From positions 505 to 40,616 of the forward strand of contig DADR01000020.1 of NCBI GenBank assembly GCA_002495055.1: 40,112 nucleotides of DNA, in the 5' to 3' direction. The translations under genes and the position numbers were made by a program. Numbering within the stretch: the first letter of the stretch is position 1; the number at the start of each line of letters is the position of its first letter. The notes under the pieces were generated by a model that was given only the letters and a program-made list of their open reading frames with translations, was not told where the DNA came from and made no database searches. This document shows positions 15,730-24,617 of this stretch, in pieces. The DNA is from Methanoregula sp. UBA247 (GTDB lineage: Archaea > Halobacteriota > Methanomicrobia > Methanomicrobiales > Methanospirillaceae).

Positions 15730-17319
15730 TCAATCGAGCAGGGCACCCATTGCCTCATCATACCGTGCGCCCATAACATAGTCGATGCCGGATACTTCAG
15801 CGGCTTCTGGTGTGAGGGCCATGAGATCATCGCGTGACATCGTCGAGAGCCGGAAGTTCCTGCTGCCCGCCATAAGCTGCTGGAGACCAATCCTGAACTT
15901 CTGGGAATACGTATAGATTCCGACTGCACCCATCGGGATATCTTTCATACGTGCACCAAACTTCTCCTTGAGCTCTTCATAACAGACAAAAATCTCTTCG
16001 ATATTGTTACCATACTTCGAAACTGTCTTGGGAAGATCGCCTTCTTTAACCCACTTCTCGATGTTCTTGCCGACAAAGCCGGGGATCATGAGACCGCGAC
16101 CCATGCAGACTGCCTTGAAATACGGGCTTCCCATTGCCAGTGCCTTGAATACACCAGGTTCATCCGAGAATCCACCTGCCATCGCAAGATCCGGTACCCG
16201 GAAGCCTTTCTTGTCCAGCTTGCAGGCAAATTCATACGCGAGTGACTGCAGGTAGAACGTGGGAATACCCCACTCGTTCATCATCGGCCACGGGCTCATA
16301 CCGGTTCCACCCGGTGCACCATCGATAGTAAGCAGATCGATCCTGGCTTCGGAACTGTACCGGAGAGCCATTGCAAGCTCGACCATGGAGTACGCACCGG
16401 TCTTTAAGGTAACGCGTTTATAACCGATGTCACGCAACCGGTCAACCTCCTCAAGGAAACCTTCTTTGGTGACAAAACCCAAACGGGAGTGGCGTTCGAA
16501 TTCCTTGATAGCTCCTGCTTTGAAAGCCAGCTGGTTCTCCTTAAGCGTCGGATCGGGAAGGACGATATACCCTCGTTTCTTGAGCTCGATTGCACGCTCA
16601 AGCGACTTGACTTTAATCTCGCCACCGATACATTTGGCTCCCTGGCCCCATTTGAGCTCGATCGTATCAAGGTTGTGTTTGCTCGCAACATACTCCGCGG
16701 TTCCAAGCCGGGTGTCTTCGACATTCATCTGGATAAGCATTTCTCCAAAGCCGTCGTAGAATTTTTTATAGACGTTAATGCGTCGGTCCATCTCGGGAGA
16801 CTCGATAACTTTGCCTTTGTTATCCCGCTTCAGGCCTGGATCAATTCCGCAGACATTTTCGCCGCAGACGCAGGTTATGCCGGATATCGCTGCACCGATT
16901 GCAAAATGTTCCCAGTTTACTCGTGCAATTTCGGTTGATCCAAGTGCACCCGTAAAGATTGGCAGGTGCATCCTGACTTTTTTATCCCACCCGTACTCGG
17001 TTTCGGTATCCACGGTTGAGAAGACCGCTGTATCCGGACCGGCTTCGACTCCATCAGGAAGTCCCCGTGCACCGACTGCATATCCCTGGATGTTGAGATG
17101 GGAATAATCAATCGGATAGTTCTTGTCGGCACCTGCAGTGATCTCACCGAACGGGCCGGGATAGAGAACCTCCCTGCCCCGGAACGATGATAACCAGATC
17201 TCACAGCTGCCTTTGCATCCGTCAATGCATCGGGTACAGATACCTGAACACGGAGCAACATCCCGTGAGCGGTTTACTGTCCCCGTTGCTTCGTTTGCAT
17301 TTGGCTGTCTAAGATTCAT
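15730..17319 (-). CDS. Orphan FMN-binding glutamate synthase family protein
   Basis: A 529-residue protein with the glutamate synthase FMN barrel: LKWGQGAKCIGGEIK, GAPGGTGMSPWPMMNEWG and MAGGFSDEPGVFKALAMGSPYFKAVCMGRG. It lacks both the amidotransferase and the ferredoxin module of the split enzyme. Instead it has an N-terminal Cys cluster (C24, C28, C31, C35, C39) and an internal CVCGENVCG. It could be a stand-alone flavoprotein with a different substrate. It is not adjacent to the glt operon and has its own promoter region. GGAGTG lies 5 bases before the ATG. Confidence 0.85.
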   Translation of the reverse strand: MNLRQPNANEATGTVNRSRDVAPCSGICTRCIDGCKGSCEIWLSSFRGREVLYPGPFGEITAGADKNYPIDYSHLNIQGYAVGARGLPDGVEAGPDTAVFSTVDTETEYGWDKKVRMHLPIFTGALGSTEIARVNWEHFAIGAAISGITCVCGENVCGIDPGLKRDNKGKVIESPEMDRRINVYKKFYDGFGEMLIQMNVEDTRLGTAEYVASKHNLDTIELKWGQGAKCIGGEIKVKSLERAIELKKRGYIVLPDPTLKENQLAFKAGAIKEFERHSRLGFVTKEGFLEEVDRLRDIGYKRVTLKTGAYSMVELAMALRYSSEARIDLLTIDGAPGGTGMSPWPMMNEWGIPTFYLQSLAYEFACKLDKKGFRVPDLAMAGGFSDEPGVFKALAMGSPYFKAVCMGRGLMIPGFVGKNIEKWVKEGDLPKTVSKYGNNIEEIFVCYEELKEKFGARMKDIPMGAVGIYTYSQKFRIGLQQLMAGSRNFRLSTMSRDDLMALTPEAAEVSGIDYVMGARYDEAMGALLD

Positions 17320-17352
17320 GAATACACTCCATTGAATTATCTGGAAGATGCG

Positions 17353-17376
17353 TTTGAGCGCGATATCGATCTCAAA
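17353..17376. promoter_or_regulatory. Inverted repeat upstream of the orphan glutamate synthase-like gene
   Basis: TTTGAG (17353-17358) and CTCAAA (17371-17376) flank a 12-bp spacer that includes GATATC. A minus-strand TATA-like GTTATAAATC lies just upstream (about 17384-17393), so the repeat would sit at or after the start site. Candidate operator only. Confidence 0.35.
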
Positions 17377-17545
17377 CTCATTGATTTATAACTCATTCAC
17401 TAATAAGCGCTTGCTTTCCACCTTCTTTTAAACATTTCGGTTTTAAGATGCGATGACAATACATTTCAACCTACATTTTCATAAAATGAGATCTTAAAAT
17501 GAAAAATTACGTGAAAAAAGTAACAATACGAATAAAAGGGAAATA

Positions 17546-18652
17546 TCAGATTCTTATCAGATCATAGGATCGGCTGCCCATCCCGATCTCTTCGGCGTAC
17601 TTCAGCTGCCGGTACCCATCGGTCTGGGCATGAACCCCCTTGAACTTGTCTTCTCCTTTATGATGATGTGAGGTGAGGTGAGATTCGGTAAACCCGGTCT
17701 GCTGATTCACAAGATCGAAACTTGCTGTATCAATTGCAACCGGATCCTTGGATGCGAGAATACCAATATCCGGGACGATTGGTGCGTCGCTGAACGGAAA
17801 ACAGTCACAATCCGGTGTGATACGGATGAGGAAATTCATGTATCCAACTTTTCCGTTCTTTTCCTTTACCGCTCCATAGGCATACTCGACCATTCGTTCC
17901 ATAAAGACCGGGATCTCGGTTTCCCAATCAATGTCGATCGCATGCTCCGGGCATACATGCATACAATCAAAACAACCGATACAAAGGTCCCGTATAATAA
18001 CGGATTTCTCTTTTTCAATCGTAATCGCCGTTTTCGGACATATATCAGCACATGATCCGCATCCGGAGCACCGATCCGGGATAGTAAACGGGCGGGCATT
18101 GTGTTGGGCTTTTTTGCCTTCAGGTGGAGCACAACCCATAGCAAGATTTTTTATTGCACCTCCGAACCCTGAAACAATATGTCCCTTGAAATGGCTCATC
18201 ACAATCATGCTGTCTGATAAGGCGATGTCCCCGGCGATAGTAACGGTGTTAAAATGTTTTTTTTCAATGCTCACCTGTGCCACATGCTTTCCAAAAAGCC
18301 CGTCAGCAATAATAATCGGGGCACCGGTCACAGCAAAGTCAAATCCGTGGAGAATTGCCGTTGTTATATGATCCACAGCGTTCGACCGGCTGCCAAGATA
18401 GAGCGTACTGGTATCGGTCAGGAAGGGGAGCCCCCCGCAGGATTTTATCTTCTCAACAACCTGCCTGACATAGACCGGACTGATATACCCATCATTTCCC
18501 CGCTCACCGAAATGGAGTTTAACAGCGGTTCTGTCATGGGGTGCAATAACACGGGAAAAACCGGCACCATCAAAGAGCCGTTGCACTTTACTAGTCATGC
18601 TCTCTTGATCTGAATATGCCCGAAGACCAGCAAAATAGACCAGACTTTTCAT
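17546..18652 (-). CDS. DUF362 iron-sulfur protein
   Basis: DUF362 family protein of 368 residues: the N-terminal part has AVKLHFGERGNDGYISPVYV, and the middle holds GHIVSGFGGAIKNLAMGC. Two ferredoxin-like 4Fe-4S motifs follow (CSGCGSCADICPKTA and CIGCFDCMHVCPEHA). The C-terminal part has DPVAIDTASFDLVN. The family is common in methanogens, cytoplasmic and of unproven function, presumably electron transfer. GAGGGA about 6 bases before the ATG supports the start. It is followed by the orphan glutamate synthase-like gene on the same strand, but a gap of over 220 bases argues against an operon. Confidence 0.88.
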   Translation of the reverse strand: MKSLVYFAGLRAYSDQESMTSKVQRLFDGAGFSRVIAPHDRTAVKLHFGERGNDGYISPVYVRQVVEKIKSCGGLPFLTDTSTLYLGSRSNAVDHITTAILHGFDFAVTGAPIIIADGLFGKHVAQVSIEKKHFNTVTIAGDIALSDSMIVMSHFKGHIVSGFGGAIKNLAMGCAPPEGKKAQHNARPFTIPDRCSGCGSCADICPKTAITIEKEKSVIIRDLCIGCFDCMHVCPEHAIDIDWETEIPVFMERMVEYAYGAVKEKNGKVGYMNFLIRITPDCDCFPFSDAPIVPDIGILASKDPVAIDTASFDLVNQQTGFTESHLTSHHHKGEDKFKGVHAQTDGYRQLKYAEEIGMGSRSYDLIRI

Positions 18653-18716
18653 AGTTGTTCCCTCAGATAAAAGAGGGTATTTGCGGGAGGGATGTAAAAT
18701 ATATCGCTCTAATGTT

Positions 18717-20093
18717 TTAGGTCAGCATATCGAGGTTACGGGTTTTTTTCCGGTTCTTACCCTGCTTGATCAAATCCCGGGCTTTCTCATAATACTGGCG
18801 TGATAGCGTATCTTTTCCCAGTTCCTTGGAGCAAAACCCAAGACAATTCCATGCCTCTGCATGGTTCGGGTTCTTCCCCACCAGAAGATTCAGATCCTGA
18901 ACTGCCAATTGAATGAGATCCTGCCGGTGCCGTAGAATCCCGATCGTTTTAAGCATTTCAGCACGTGAAAATAGCAACTCTTCATCATCGGGGGAGAGTT
19001 CAACCGCTTTGTTAAAATTCCGGAGTGCCTCCATGTCCCGTCCGATCTCCCGGAAACTTACACCCCGGTCATGCCAGACACAAGAAAGGGTGGGGTCAAT
19101 CTCCAAAGCCTGGTCAAAAAAGGGTATCGCTTCAAGGTACTTCCCCTCACGGAATGAGAGCCTCAGGCCTTCCCGGTGATTTGATTTTGCCTTCCCCAGT
19201 ATTTTATCAAACATGCCTACCTTGCCATGAAGAGCAGGTTCTGAAGGCTCCACTTCATGAATCACCTGTACAGGTTTGTTTAAAAGATCTGCTCCCATTT
19301 CTTCAGTGATATCTCTCACTTTTCCCATTACCCCGATAAATACTCCCTTACTGTCATAGAGTGCAGTGGATTTCATCCATAATACAGACTGGCGCCCTTC
19401 CTCCGGGATTGCTTTCGTCCAGGCGGTGACGGTCCCCTTCTCTTTCTCAATGATACAGTATTTATTTTCGAGAAGGGCAGCATCATTCTGAAAGACAAGA
19501 TCGCTCAGCATCGGAGTCTTATGCCCAAAAAAGGGAATGGAATACTCCCAATCTCCCTTGCCGAGAATATCACCCGGTTTTATCCCGGTTAATTCAGCCA
19601 TTTCTTTATTCCATACAATCACTTTTCCTTCACGATCAATGACATATGCAGCCTCGTGAAAAAAGTTGAACGCATCGGAAAGGATTTTCTGGGTAGTACC
19701 TGGACCTTTTCCCATATTTCGCTGATCAACGGCCTGGTGGATCATTTGCACCATTTCGAGAAGCTGGGCCTGGACATCATCGCCTTTTTTTAAGAAGAAA
19801 TCTGCACCATAATTAAGTGCCTCGATTGCAGCGTATTCCCGGCCAACGCCGGTAAATATGATGACTGGCGTGGTATCTCCCTTTGCCCGGATGATCTTTA
19901 AAAATTCAATACCATTGATCTCTGGCAGATCATAATCTACGATCATCGCATCGAATGTAGTGCCTGTCAGGAGAGCCAGGGCTTCTTTTGCACTAAGTGC
20001 TGTTTTCACCTTCATATGACCAATGCGTTCAAGTAACGGATGAATAACCTCAAGCAAGGGGTTCTGGTCATCGATAAGAAGGACTGAAAGCAT
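18717..20093 (-). CDS. Response regulator with PAS and TPR domains
   Basis: 458 residues. The receiver domain (1-120) has acidic pair D8/D9, phospho-acceptor D53 (IVDYDLPE), Thr in IIFTGVG and Lys in FFLKKGDD. A PAS domain (~140-265) contains AAYVIDREGKVIVWNKEMAELTG. The C-terminal third (~300-440) has TPR-like repeats (AIPFFDQALEIDPTLSCVWHDRG, ALRNFNKAVELSPDDEELLFSRA). There is no DNA-binding or enzymatic output, so it probably acts through protein contacts, a frequent design in methanogens. Its kinase is not adjacent; the PAS kinase at 27.2 kb is only a distant candidate. Confidence 0.9.
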   Translation of the reverse strand: MLSVLLIDDQNPLLEVIHPLLERIGHMKVKTALSAKEALALLTGTTFDAMIVDYDLPEINGIEFLKIIRAKGDTTPVIIFTGVGREYAAIEALNYGADFFLKKGDDVQAQLLEMVQMIHQAVDQRNMGKGPGTTQKILSDAFNFFHEAAYVIDREGKVIVWNKEMAELTGIKPGDILGKGDWEYSIPFFGHKTPMLSDLVFQNDAALLENKYCIIEKEKGTVTAWTKAIPEEGRQSVLWMKSTALYDSKGVFIGVMGKVRDITEEMGADLLNKPVQVIHEVEPSEPALHGKVGMFDKILGKAKSNHREGLRLSFREGKYLEAIPFFDQALEIDPTLSCVWHDRGVSFREIGRDMEALRNFNKAVELSPDDEELLFSRAEMLKTIGILRHRQDLIQLAVQDLNLLVGKNPNHAEAWNCLGFCSKELGKDTLSRQYYEKARDLIKQGKNRKKTRNLDMLT

Positions 20094-20141
20094 AACGTAA
20101 CCATACGATGTTAACGCTGCTAAAAATAAAAAGATTGGGAT

Positions 20142-20630
20142 CTATACCCGTTTTCCTAACTGATGATCCAGATAGAACAGATGCCCGGGCACATCTCCAA
20201 TACACATGGTCTGTGCAAGAATCGCACTTGCATGTTCTTCTTCTTCCACCTGTTCTTTGACAAACCACTGGAGCATCTCGAAGCTTGCATGGTCTTTTTC
20301 CTTGATTGCAAGATCAACAAGTCCGTGGATCATAGCGGTAACTTTTTGCTCATGGGCATATACCTCTTCGAACACCTTTCCGGCCGAGGCCCACTTTGCT
20401 TTAGGTGCTTCGATTTCAAGGAGATTCGGTTTGCCGCCCCGGGCGAGGATGTAATCGTAAATCTTTAATGCATGACTCTGCTCTTCCCTGGCCTGTATCC
20501 GCATCCATTTGGCAAATCCTTTAAGGTTTGCCGTTTCGAAATGCGCAGACATCGCAAGGTACAGGTAAGCCGAGTAGAACTCACGGTTGACCTGTTTGTT
20601 CAGGGCTTGTTCCATAGTCTTTGAAATCAC
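20142..20630 (-). CDS. Ferritin (non-haem)
   Basis: Iron-storage ferritin of about 162 residues forming a 24-mer ferroxidase shell in the cytoplasm. Recognisable text: NREFYSAYLYLAMSAHF, KGFAKWMRIQAREEQSHA (ferroxidase Glu/His), EKDHASFEMLQWFVKEQVEEEEHA. The GTG at 20630 is preferred over the GTG at 20648 because GAGGT lies about 6 bases upstream and the protein then begins like other ferritins (ISKTMEQALN). An inverted repeat lies between the start and the TATA-like region and may bind a metal-responsive regulator. Confidence 0.95.
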   Translation of the reverse strand: MISKTMEQALNKQVNREFYSAYLYLAMSAHFETANLKGFAKWMRIQAREEQSHALKIYDYILARGGKPNLLEIEAPKAKWASAGKVFEEVYAHEQKVTAMIHGLVDLAIKEKDHASFEMLQWFVKEQVEEEEHASAILAQTMCIGDVPGHLFYLDHQLGKRV

Positions 20631-20663
20631 GTTAAAACCTCTTTTCACCCGATAATAGGTGTT

Positions 20664-20689
20664 CCCTTTATTAATGCTTTCGTAAAGGG
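20664..20689. promoter_or_regulatory. Inverted repeat in the ferritin promoter
   Basis: CCCTTTA (20664-20670) and TAAAGGG (20683-20689) are exact complements around a 12-bp spacer. A T/A-rich segment (ATAAATTTTTAAAA, about 20691-20704) just upstream could be the minus-strand TATA element, placing the repeat at the transcription start. Confidence 0.45.
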
Positions 20690-20873
20690 GATAAATTTTT
20701 AAAAGCAGGACATTTTTCTTCCCCGGACAGAGGAATAGAACAAACAGGTAGTCATTATGCCATATCCCATCATGAGATCCTTGTTTCTCTATCAGGATTA
20801 CCCCAAAATATCGAAAAATAAAAGAGATCTGGATTTGAATCCGTAATCTCGCGAATTAACATGCACGGTTCAT

Positions 20874-21014
20874 TCAGGCATACTTTTGCGGTTCGGCATC
20901 AAATTTCTTTTTGCAGCCGGGAGCACAAAAGTAATACTTCTTGCCGTTATATTCGCTTGTGAATTTTGCTGTTTTTTCATCAACGGTCATCTTACAGATA
21001 GGATCAATCGCCAT
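20874..21014 (-). CDS. Small YHS-domain metal-binding protein
   Basis: A 46-residue protein, nearly all a single YHS domain: begins MAIDPICKMTVDE and ends with YYFCAPGCKKKFDAEP. The Cys residues in DPICKM and FCAPGC are the likely metal ligands. YHS domains accompany copper ATPases, often as part of the same protein, and may chaperone the metal. It starts 13 bases after the CopA stop with a strong GAGGTGG, so it is co-transcribed with copA. Confidence 0.88.
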   Translation of the reverse strand: MAIDPICKMTVDEKTAKFTSEYNGKKYYFCAPGCKKKFDAEPQKYA

Positions 21015-21027
21015 GCTTCCACCTCAG

Positions 21028-23460
21028 TTATTTCCCTTTCTTTGCTTCAGGTATATACTTTTTGAGCAACAGCGAAAGGGTGACTACCGTAACCGAGCTG
21101 AGCGCCATTGCAAGGGCCGCCAGTTCCGGTTTGAACGTGAAACCAAAGAACGGGTAAAGAACTCCCGCACCGACGGGTATGAGTGCTGTATTGTAGGCAA
21201 AAGCCCAGAAGATATTCCCCTTGATCCGGCCCATCACTTTTTTTGAAAGCTGGATCGCTGCCACCGAATCAAGCAGGTCATCTTTGATGAGGACCACATC
21301 TGCACTTTCGATAGCCACGTCGGTTCCACTGCCTATTGCTATCCCTACATCTGCCTGGGCGAGAGCGGGTGCATCATTGATCCCGTCCCCCACAAATGCC
21401 ACAACCTCACCTTTTTCCTGGAGAGCCTTTACTTCTGCAGCTTTATCCTGGGGAAGCACTTCGGCAACCACCCGGTCGATACCAATCTGGCGGGCGATCG
21501 CGTGTGCAGTACGTTTGTTGTCACCGGTGATCATGACAACCTGGATTCCCATTGACTTGAGTTGCCGGACGGATTCACTGCTTGTTACTTTGAGGGTATC
21601 AGCAATTGCAATCACACCTGCCACCTGGGTTCCGGCAGCGACCAGAATCGCAGTTTTGCCATCCTGTTCAAAAGCAGCTAGCTGCCTTTCGATCTCATCG
21701 CTGATTATGATCCCTTTCTCCTGCATGAGCATACGATTACCCACAAGGACGGATTCTCCAAGCACCGTTGCAACAACACCTTTACCTCCAAAAGTGTCAA
21801 AATGATCAGCCGGTTCAATACTGATGCCGGTGCTTTCTGCTCTGCGCACAACTGCCTGGGCAAGGGGGTGCTGCGAATTCATTTCAACGCCGGCAGCAAA
21901 ACCGAGGAGAGTTTGTTCGGGTATGCCGAACGGAAGGATATCAGTTACTTCCGGTTTTCCCCGGGTGAGGGTGCCGGTTTTATCAAAAACGACCGTGGTA
22001 ACTTTTTCTGCAATCTCAAGAGCTTCACCATTTTTTATCAGGATTCCCAGTTCCGCACCCCTGCCCACTCCAACCGTCACTGCCGTCGGTGTAGCCAGTC
22101 CAAGAGCACAGGGACACGCAACTACGAGGACCGATATCAGTGCGGTCAGTGCAAACAGCAGTGTAGAATGCAAAAGAAAGAACCACACAATAAAAGCTGC
22201 TGCAGCAATCAAAAGTACAGCCGGTATAAAGTACGTCACTGCGATATCTGCAATCCGCTGCACCGGAGGCTTGGAACCCTGTGCATCCTCCACGAGCTGG
22301 ATTATCTGTGCAAGTACCGTTTCCCGCCCGACTTTTATGGCTTTCACCGACAGCACGCTGTTGGTATTTATCGTACCTCCAACCACGCGGCTTCCTTTGG
22401 CTTTAAGGGGGGGAACAGGTTCTCCGGTGATCATTGATTCATCGACGTAACTTTCACCAGACACAACTTCCCCGTCAACCGGAATTTTGCTACCGGGCTT
22501 CACGACAACGACATCTCCTATGACAACATCATCAACAGGAATTTCCTCTTCCCTGCCATTACGGAGTATCGTGGCGGTCTTTGCGCGGAGCCCTGCAAGT
22601 TTTCTGATCGCGTCTGATGTTCTCCCCTTTGCCCGTGCCTCAAGGTAACGACCGAGCATGAGGAATGAAGCGAGCATGATCGCAGTATCATAGAACATGA
22701 ACTCATGAGTGAGAATGATACCGAATGTCCCCATAACACTTGCAATGAACGCAACACCGGTACCCATCGCGTACATCACATCCATATTGAGTGACCGGTT
22801 GCGCAGTGCCATGAATGCTGCACGGAAGATCGGATAGGCAACAAAATAGAAAACCGGCGTTGATACGATCAACATCACATACGCAAGAGTATGCATGGGC
22901 AGAGGGAGGGGCACCCACATGGCGAGCATAAGGGGAATGCTCACCGCAAATCCAAGAGAGAACCGGAGAAATTTGTCATGCAGATCTTTTTCCCGTGCAA
23001 TCTTTTCAGATTCTTCACTCACCTCTCCTGCGATACCGAGATACTGGTAACCGGCATCTTCGATGGCTTTTTTCATCTCCGGGATTGTTGATACAGAAGT
23101 GTTGTAGGTGACATATGCCTTTTCAGTACCAAGATTCACATTTGCAGATACGACACCGGGGAGTGCACGTAACGCAGCCTCGATCGTCTGGACGCAGGTA
23201 GCACAAACCATTCCGCCAATTCTAAGGGTAACTTCACGGTTTACCACATCGTATCCCACCGACTTCACTGCTTTTTCCAGTTCAGTAAGCGAGACTTTTG
23301 CAGGATCAAACTCAACATGTGCTGTATCGGTACCAAAATTTACCTGGACCTTAGAGACATCCTTGATCTGTCCCAGAGATTCTTCGATATTTATCGCACA
23401 GGTTGCACAATGCATTCCTGAAATTTTTAATTCTGCTTTCTTTTTTTCAGGTTCGGCCAT
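21028..23460 (-). CDS. copA: Copper-translocating P1B-type ATPase
   Basis: An 810-residue integral membrane pump. Two N-terminal heavy-metal domains carry GMHCATC (~15-21) and GMVCATC (~83-89). Eight predicted helices include the CPC metal site in VVACPCALGLATP. The actuator motif is ITGEPVPP, the phosphorylation site DKTGTLTRGKPEV, the nucleotide domain HP motif NSQHPLAQAVV, and the hinge GDGINDAPALAQADVGIA. CPC indicates monovalent Cu (or Ag) export. GGGAG lies 7 bases before the ATG. A YHS protein follows directly. A GATCC-N10-GGATC repeat lies just upstream and is a possible operator. Confidence 0.97.
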   Translation of the reverse strand: MAEPEKKKAELKISGMHCATCAINIEESLGQIKDVSKVQVNFGTDTAHVEFDPAKVSLTELEKAVKSVGYDVVNREVTLRIGGMVCATCVQTIEAALRALPGVVSANVNLGTEKAYVTYNTSVSTIPEMKKAIEDAGYQYLGIAGEVSEESEKIAREKDLHDKFLRFSLGFAVSIPLMLAMWVPLPLPMHTLAYVMLIVSTPVFYFVAYPIFRAAFMALRNRSLNMDVMYAMGTGVAFIASVMGTFGIILTHEFMFYDTAIMLASFLMLGRYLEARAKGRTSDAIRKLAGLRAKTATILRNGREEEIPVDDVVIGDVVVVKPGSKIPVDGEVVSGESYVDESMITGEPVPPLKAKGSRVVGGTINTNSVLSVKAIKVGRETVLAQIIQLVEDAQGSKPPVQRIADIAVTYFIPAVLLIAAAAFIVWFFLLHSTLLFALTALISVLVVACPCALGLATPTAVTVGVGRGAELGILIKNGEALEIAEKVTTVVFDKTGTLTRGKPEVTDILPFGIPEQTLLGFAAGVEMNSQHPLAQAVVRRAESTGISIEPADHFDTFGGKGVVATVLGESVLVGNRMLMQEKGIIISDEIERQLAAFEQDGKTAILVAAGTQVAGVIAIADTLKVTSSESVRQLKSMGIQVVMITGDNKRTAHAIARQIGIDRVVAEVLPQDKAAEVKALQEKGEVVAFVGDGINDAPALAQADVGIAIGSGTDVAIESADVVLIKDDLLDSVAAIQLSKKVMGRIKGNIFWAFAYNTALIPVGAGVLYPFFGFTFKPELAALAMALSSVTVVTLSLLLKKYIPEAKKGK

Positions 23461-23471
23461 GATATTCTCCC

Positions 23472-23491
23472 GATCCTAACTGTACCGGATC
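23472..23491. promoter_or_regulatory. Inverted repeat upstream of copA
   Basis: GATCC (23472-23476) and GGATC (23487-23491) with a 10-bp spacer sit 12 bases before the copA start. A possible copper-regulator site; the arms are short, so it is tentative. Confidence 0.3.
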
Positions 23492-23734
23492 AGATTTGTT
23501 TCGTTTTTACCGGTATTACCATCGTCAGTTCATGGACAGGAAACACCGCAGATCTCCCTTCGCACCAGCGGAGTGGATCGTTACCTGACGTCCAGCTACA
23601 TAGTCTTTTATTGTGATAATATCCGAAATTGTCCAACGATTCTTCTCCGCATAACCTATGCTGAACGTGAGCGGGATAGATAAAGGGTACCAATAACAGT
23701 GCACGTGCGAATTCCTGAGTATAAAAATCCGATA

Positions 23735-24022
23735 TCATACCACGTTCGATCGCTGTTTTTTAAATTCCGCCAACAATGCCAGTGTGTACACATCAGTCTT
23801 TTTCGTGGGCACGTAATTGAACTCTTTTACCCTTTTCATAAGCTCATCGGCAACGGCAGCATCATCCTCCAGATTGAGCTTATTTACCTCGCCAAAGATC
23901 CAGTCCAGGTGGTCGATACCCGTTTCCTTTCCATCGATGAGAACCCGTTTAGTGGTGATCTTGTCCGGGGGAATTCCCCCACAAATCGAACAGTAATACC
24001 CGTCTTTATCATCCCCACCCAT
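23735..24022 (-). CDS. Small CxxC protein of unknown function
   Basis: 95 residues. It opens with MGGDDKDGYYCSICGG, a CxxC that could bind zinc or act as a redox pair, then KRVLIDGKETGIDHLDWIFGEV and a helical tail with YNYVPTKK-like text. I have a vague memory of similar small proteins in methanogens and anaerobic bacteria, but cannot assign a role. The start has GGAG about 7 bases upstream. The gene lies 4 bases after the cupin stop, so the two form an operon. Confidence 0.75.
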   Translation of the reverse strand: MGGDDKDGYYCSICGGIPPDKITTKRVLIDGKETGIDHLDWIFGEVNKLNLEDDAAVADELMKRVKEFNYVPTKKTDVYTLALLAEFKKQRSNVV

Positions 24023-24026
24023 GTTC

Positions 24027-24392
24027 TTACTCCTTAATCATCGTGAGTGACATCTTGAACTTCGTGACTGCGGAAAGGGCATGCGGAACATGGGCCGGAA
24101 AGATAATCGTATCTCCTTCCTTCATCGTAAATGTCTGTCCTGCCACCCAGACCTCACACTCACCTTCGAGGATACTAACAACCGCATCGAACGGCGCGGT
24201 ATGTTCAGAGAGCCCTTCATTCTCGTCAAAGGAGAAGATCGTGATATTTCCCGCCTTCCGCGAGATGATCATCCGGCTCGCAACCGTACCCTCATTGTAG
24301 TTTACGAGATCCTTTAACTGCAGGACTTTGCCCTTCAGTTCATCCCGTTTTTTGTCAGGTTTATCCGTGTTTTCAAGTTTGAAATCAACCAT
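24027..24392 (-). CDS. Cupin-domain protein
   Basis: A 121-residue single-domain cupin. Motif 1 is seen in SEHTAPFDAVVSILEGE and motif 2 in GDTIIFPAHVPHALSA, giving His and Glu ligands for a metal. The N-terminal 35 residues are polar. Small cupins of this type are sensors, isomerases or dioxygenases, and the sequence does not tell which. It is the first gene of a two-gene unit with the CxxC protein. Confidence 0.85.
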   Translation of the reverse strand: MVDFKLENTDKPDKKRDELKGKVLQLKDLVNYNEGTVASRMIISRKAGNITIFSFDENEGLSEHTAPFDAVVSILEGECEVWVAGQTFTMKEGDTIIFPAHVPHALSAVTKFKMSLTMIKE

Positions 24393-24617
24393 ACGATCAC
24401 GCCGCTCTGTAGTGTTGGTGCACGATCTGAATAGTCCGTCTCCTTTCCCAAAGACTGGTCACCGGACAGATACATGCATTTTTTTACACGCTATGCTTTT
24501 TGTGTTATTTCAAAGTATTATCTTTGTGGTATCACAGGGATCCGGTGAGTTTGGATCCACAGTCTCCAGGAACAAAATACTCAAATACTACCCGGGATTG
24601 TATCTCCATCCAATTTG

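Noticed and set aside
23490..23738. 82-codon minus-strand frame upstream of copA
   Set aside because: No recognisable features or ribosome site, and it overlaps the copA promoter and the end of the CxxC protein gene.
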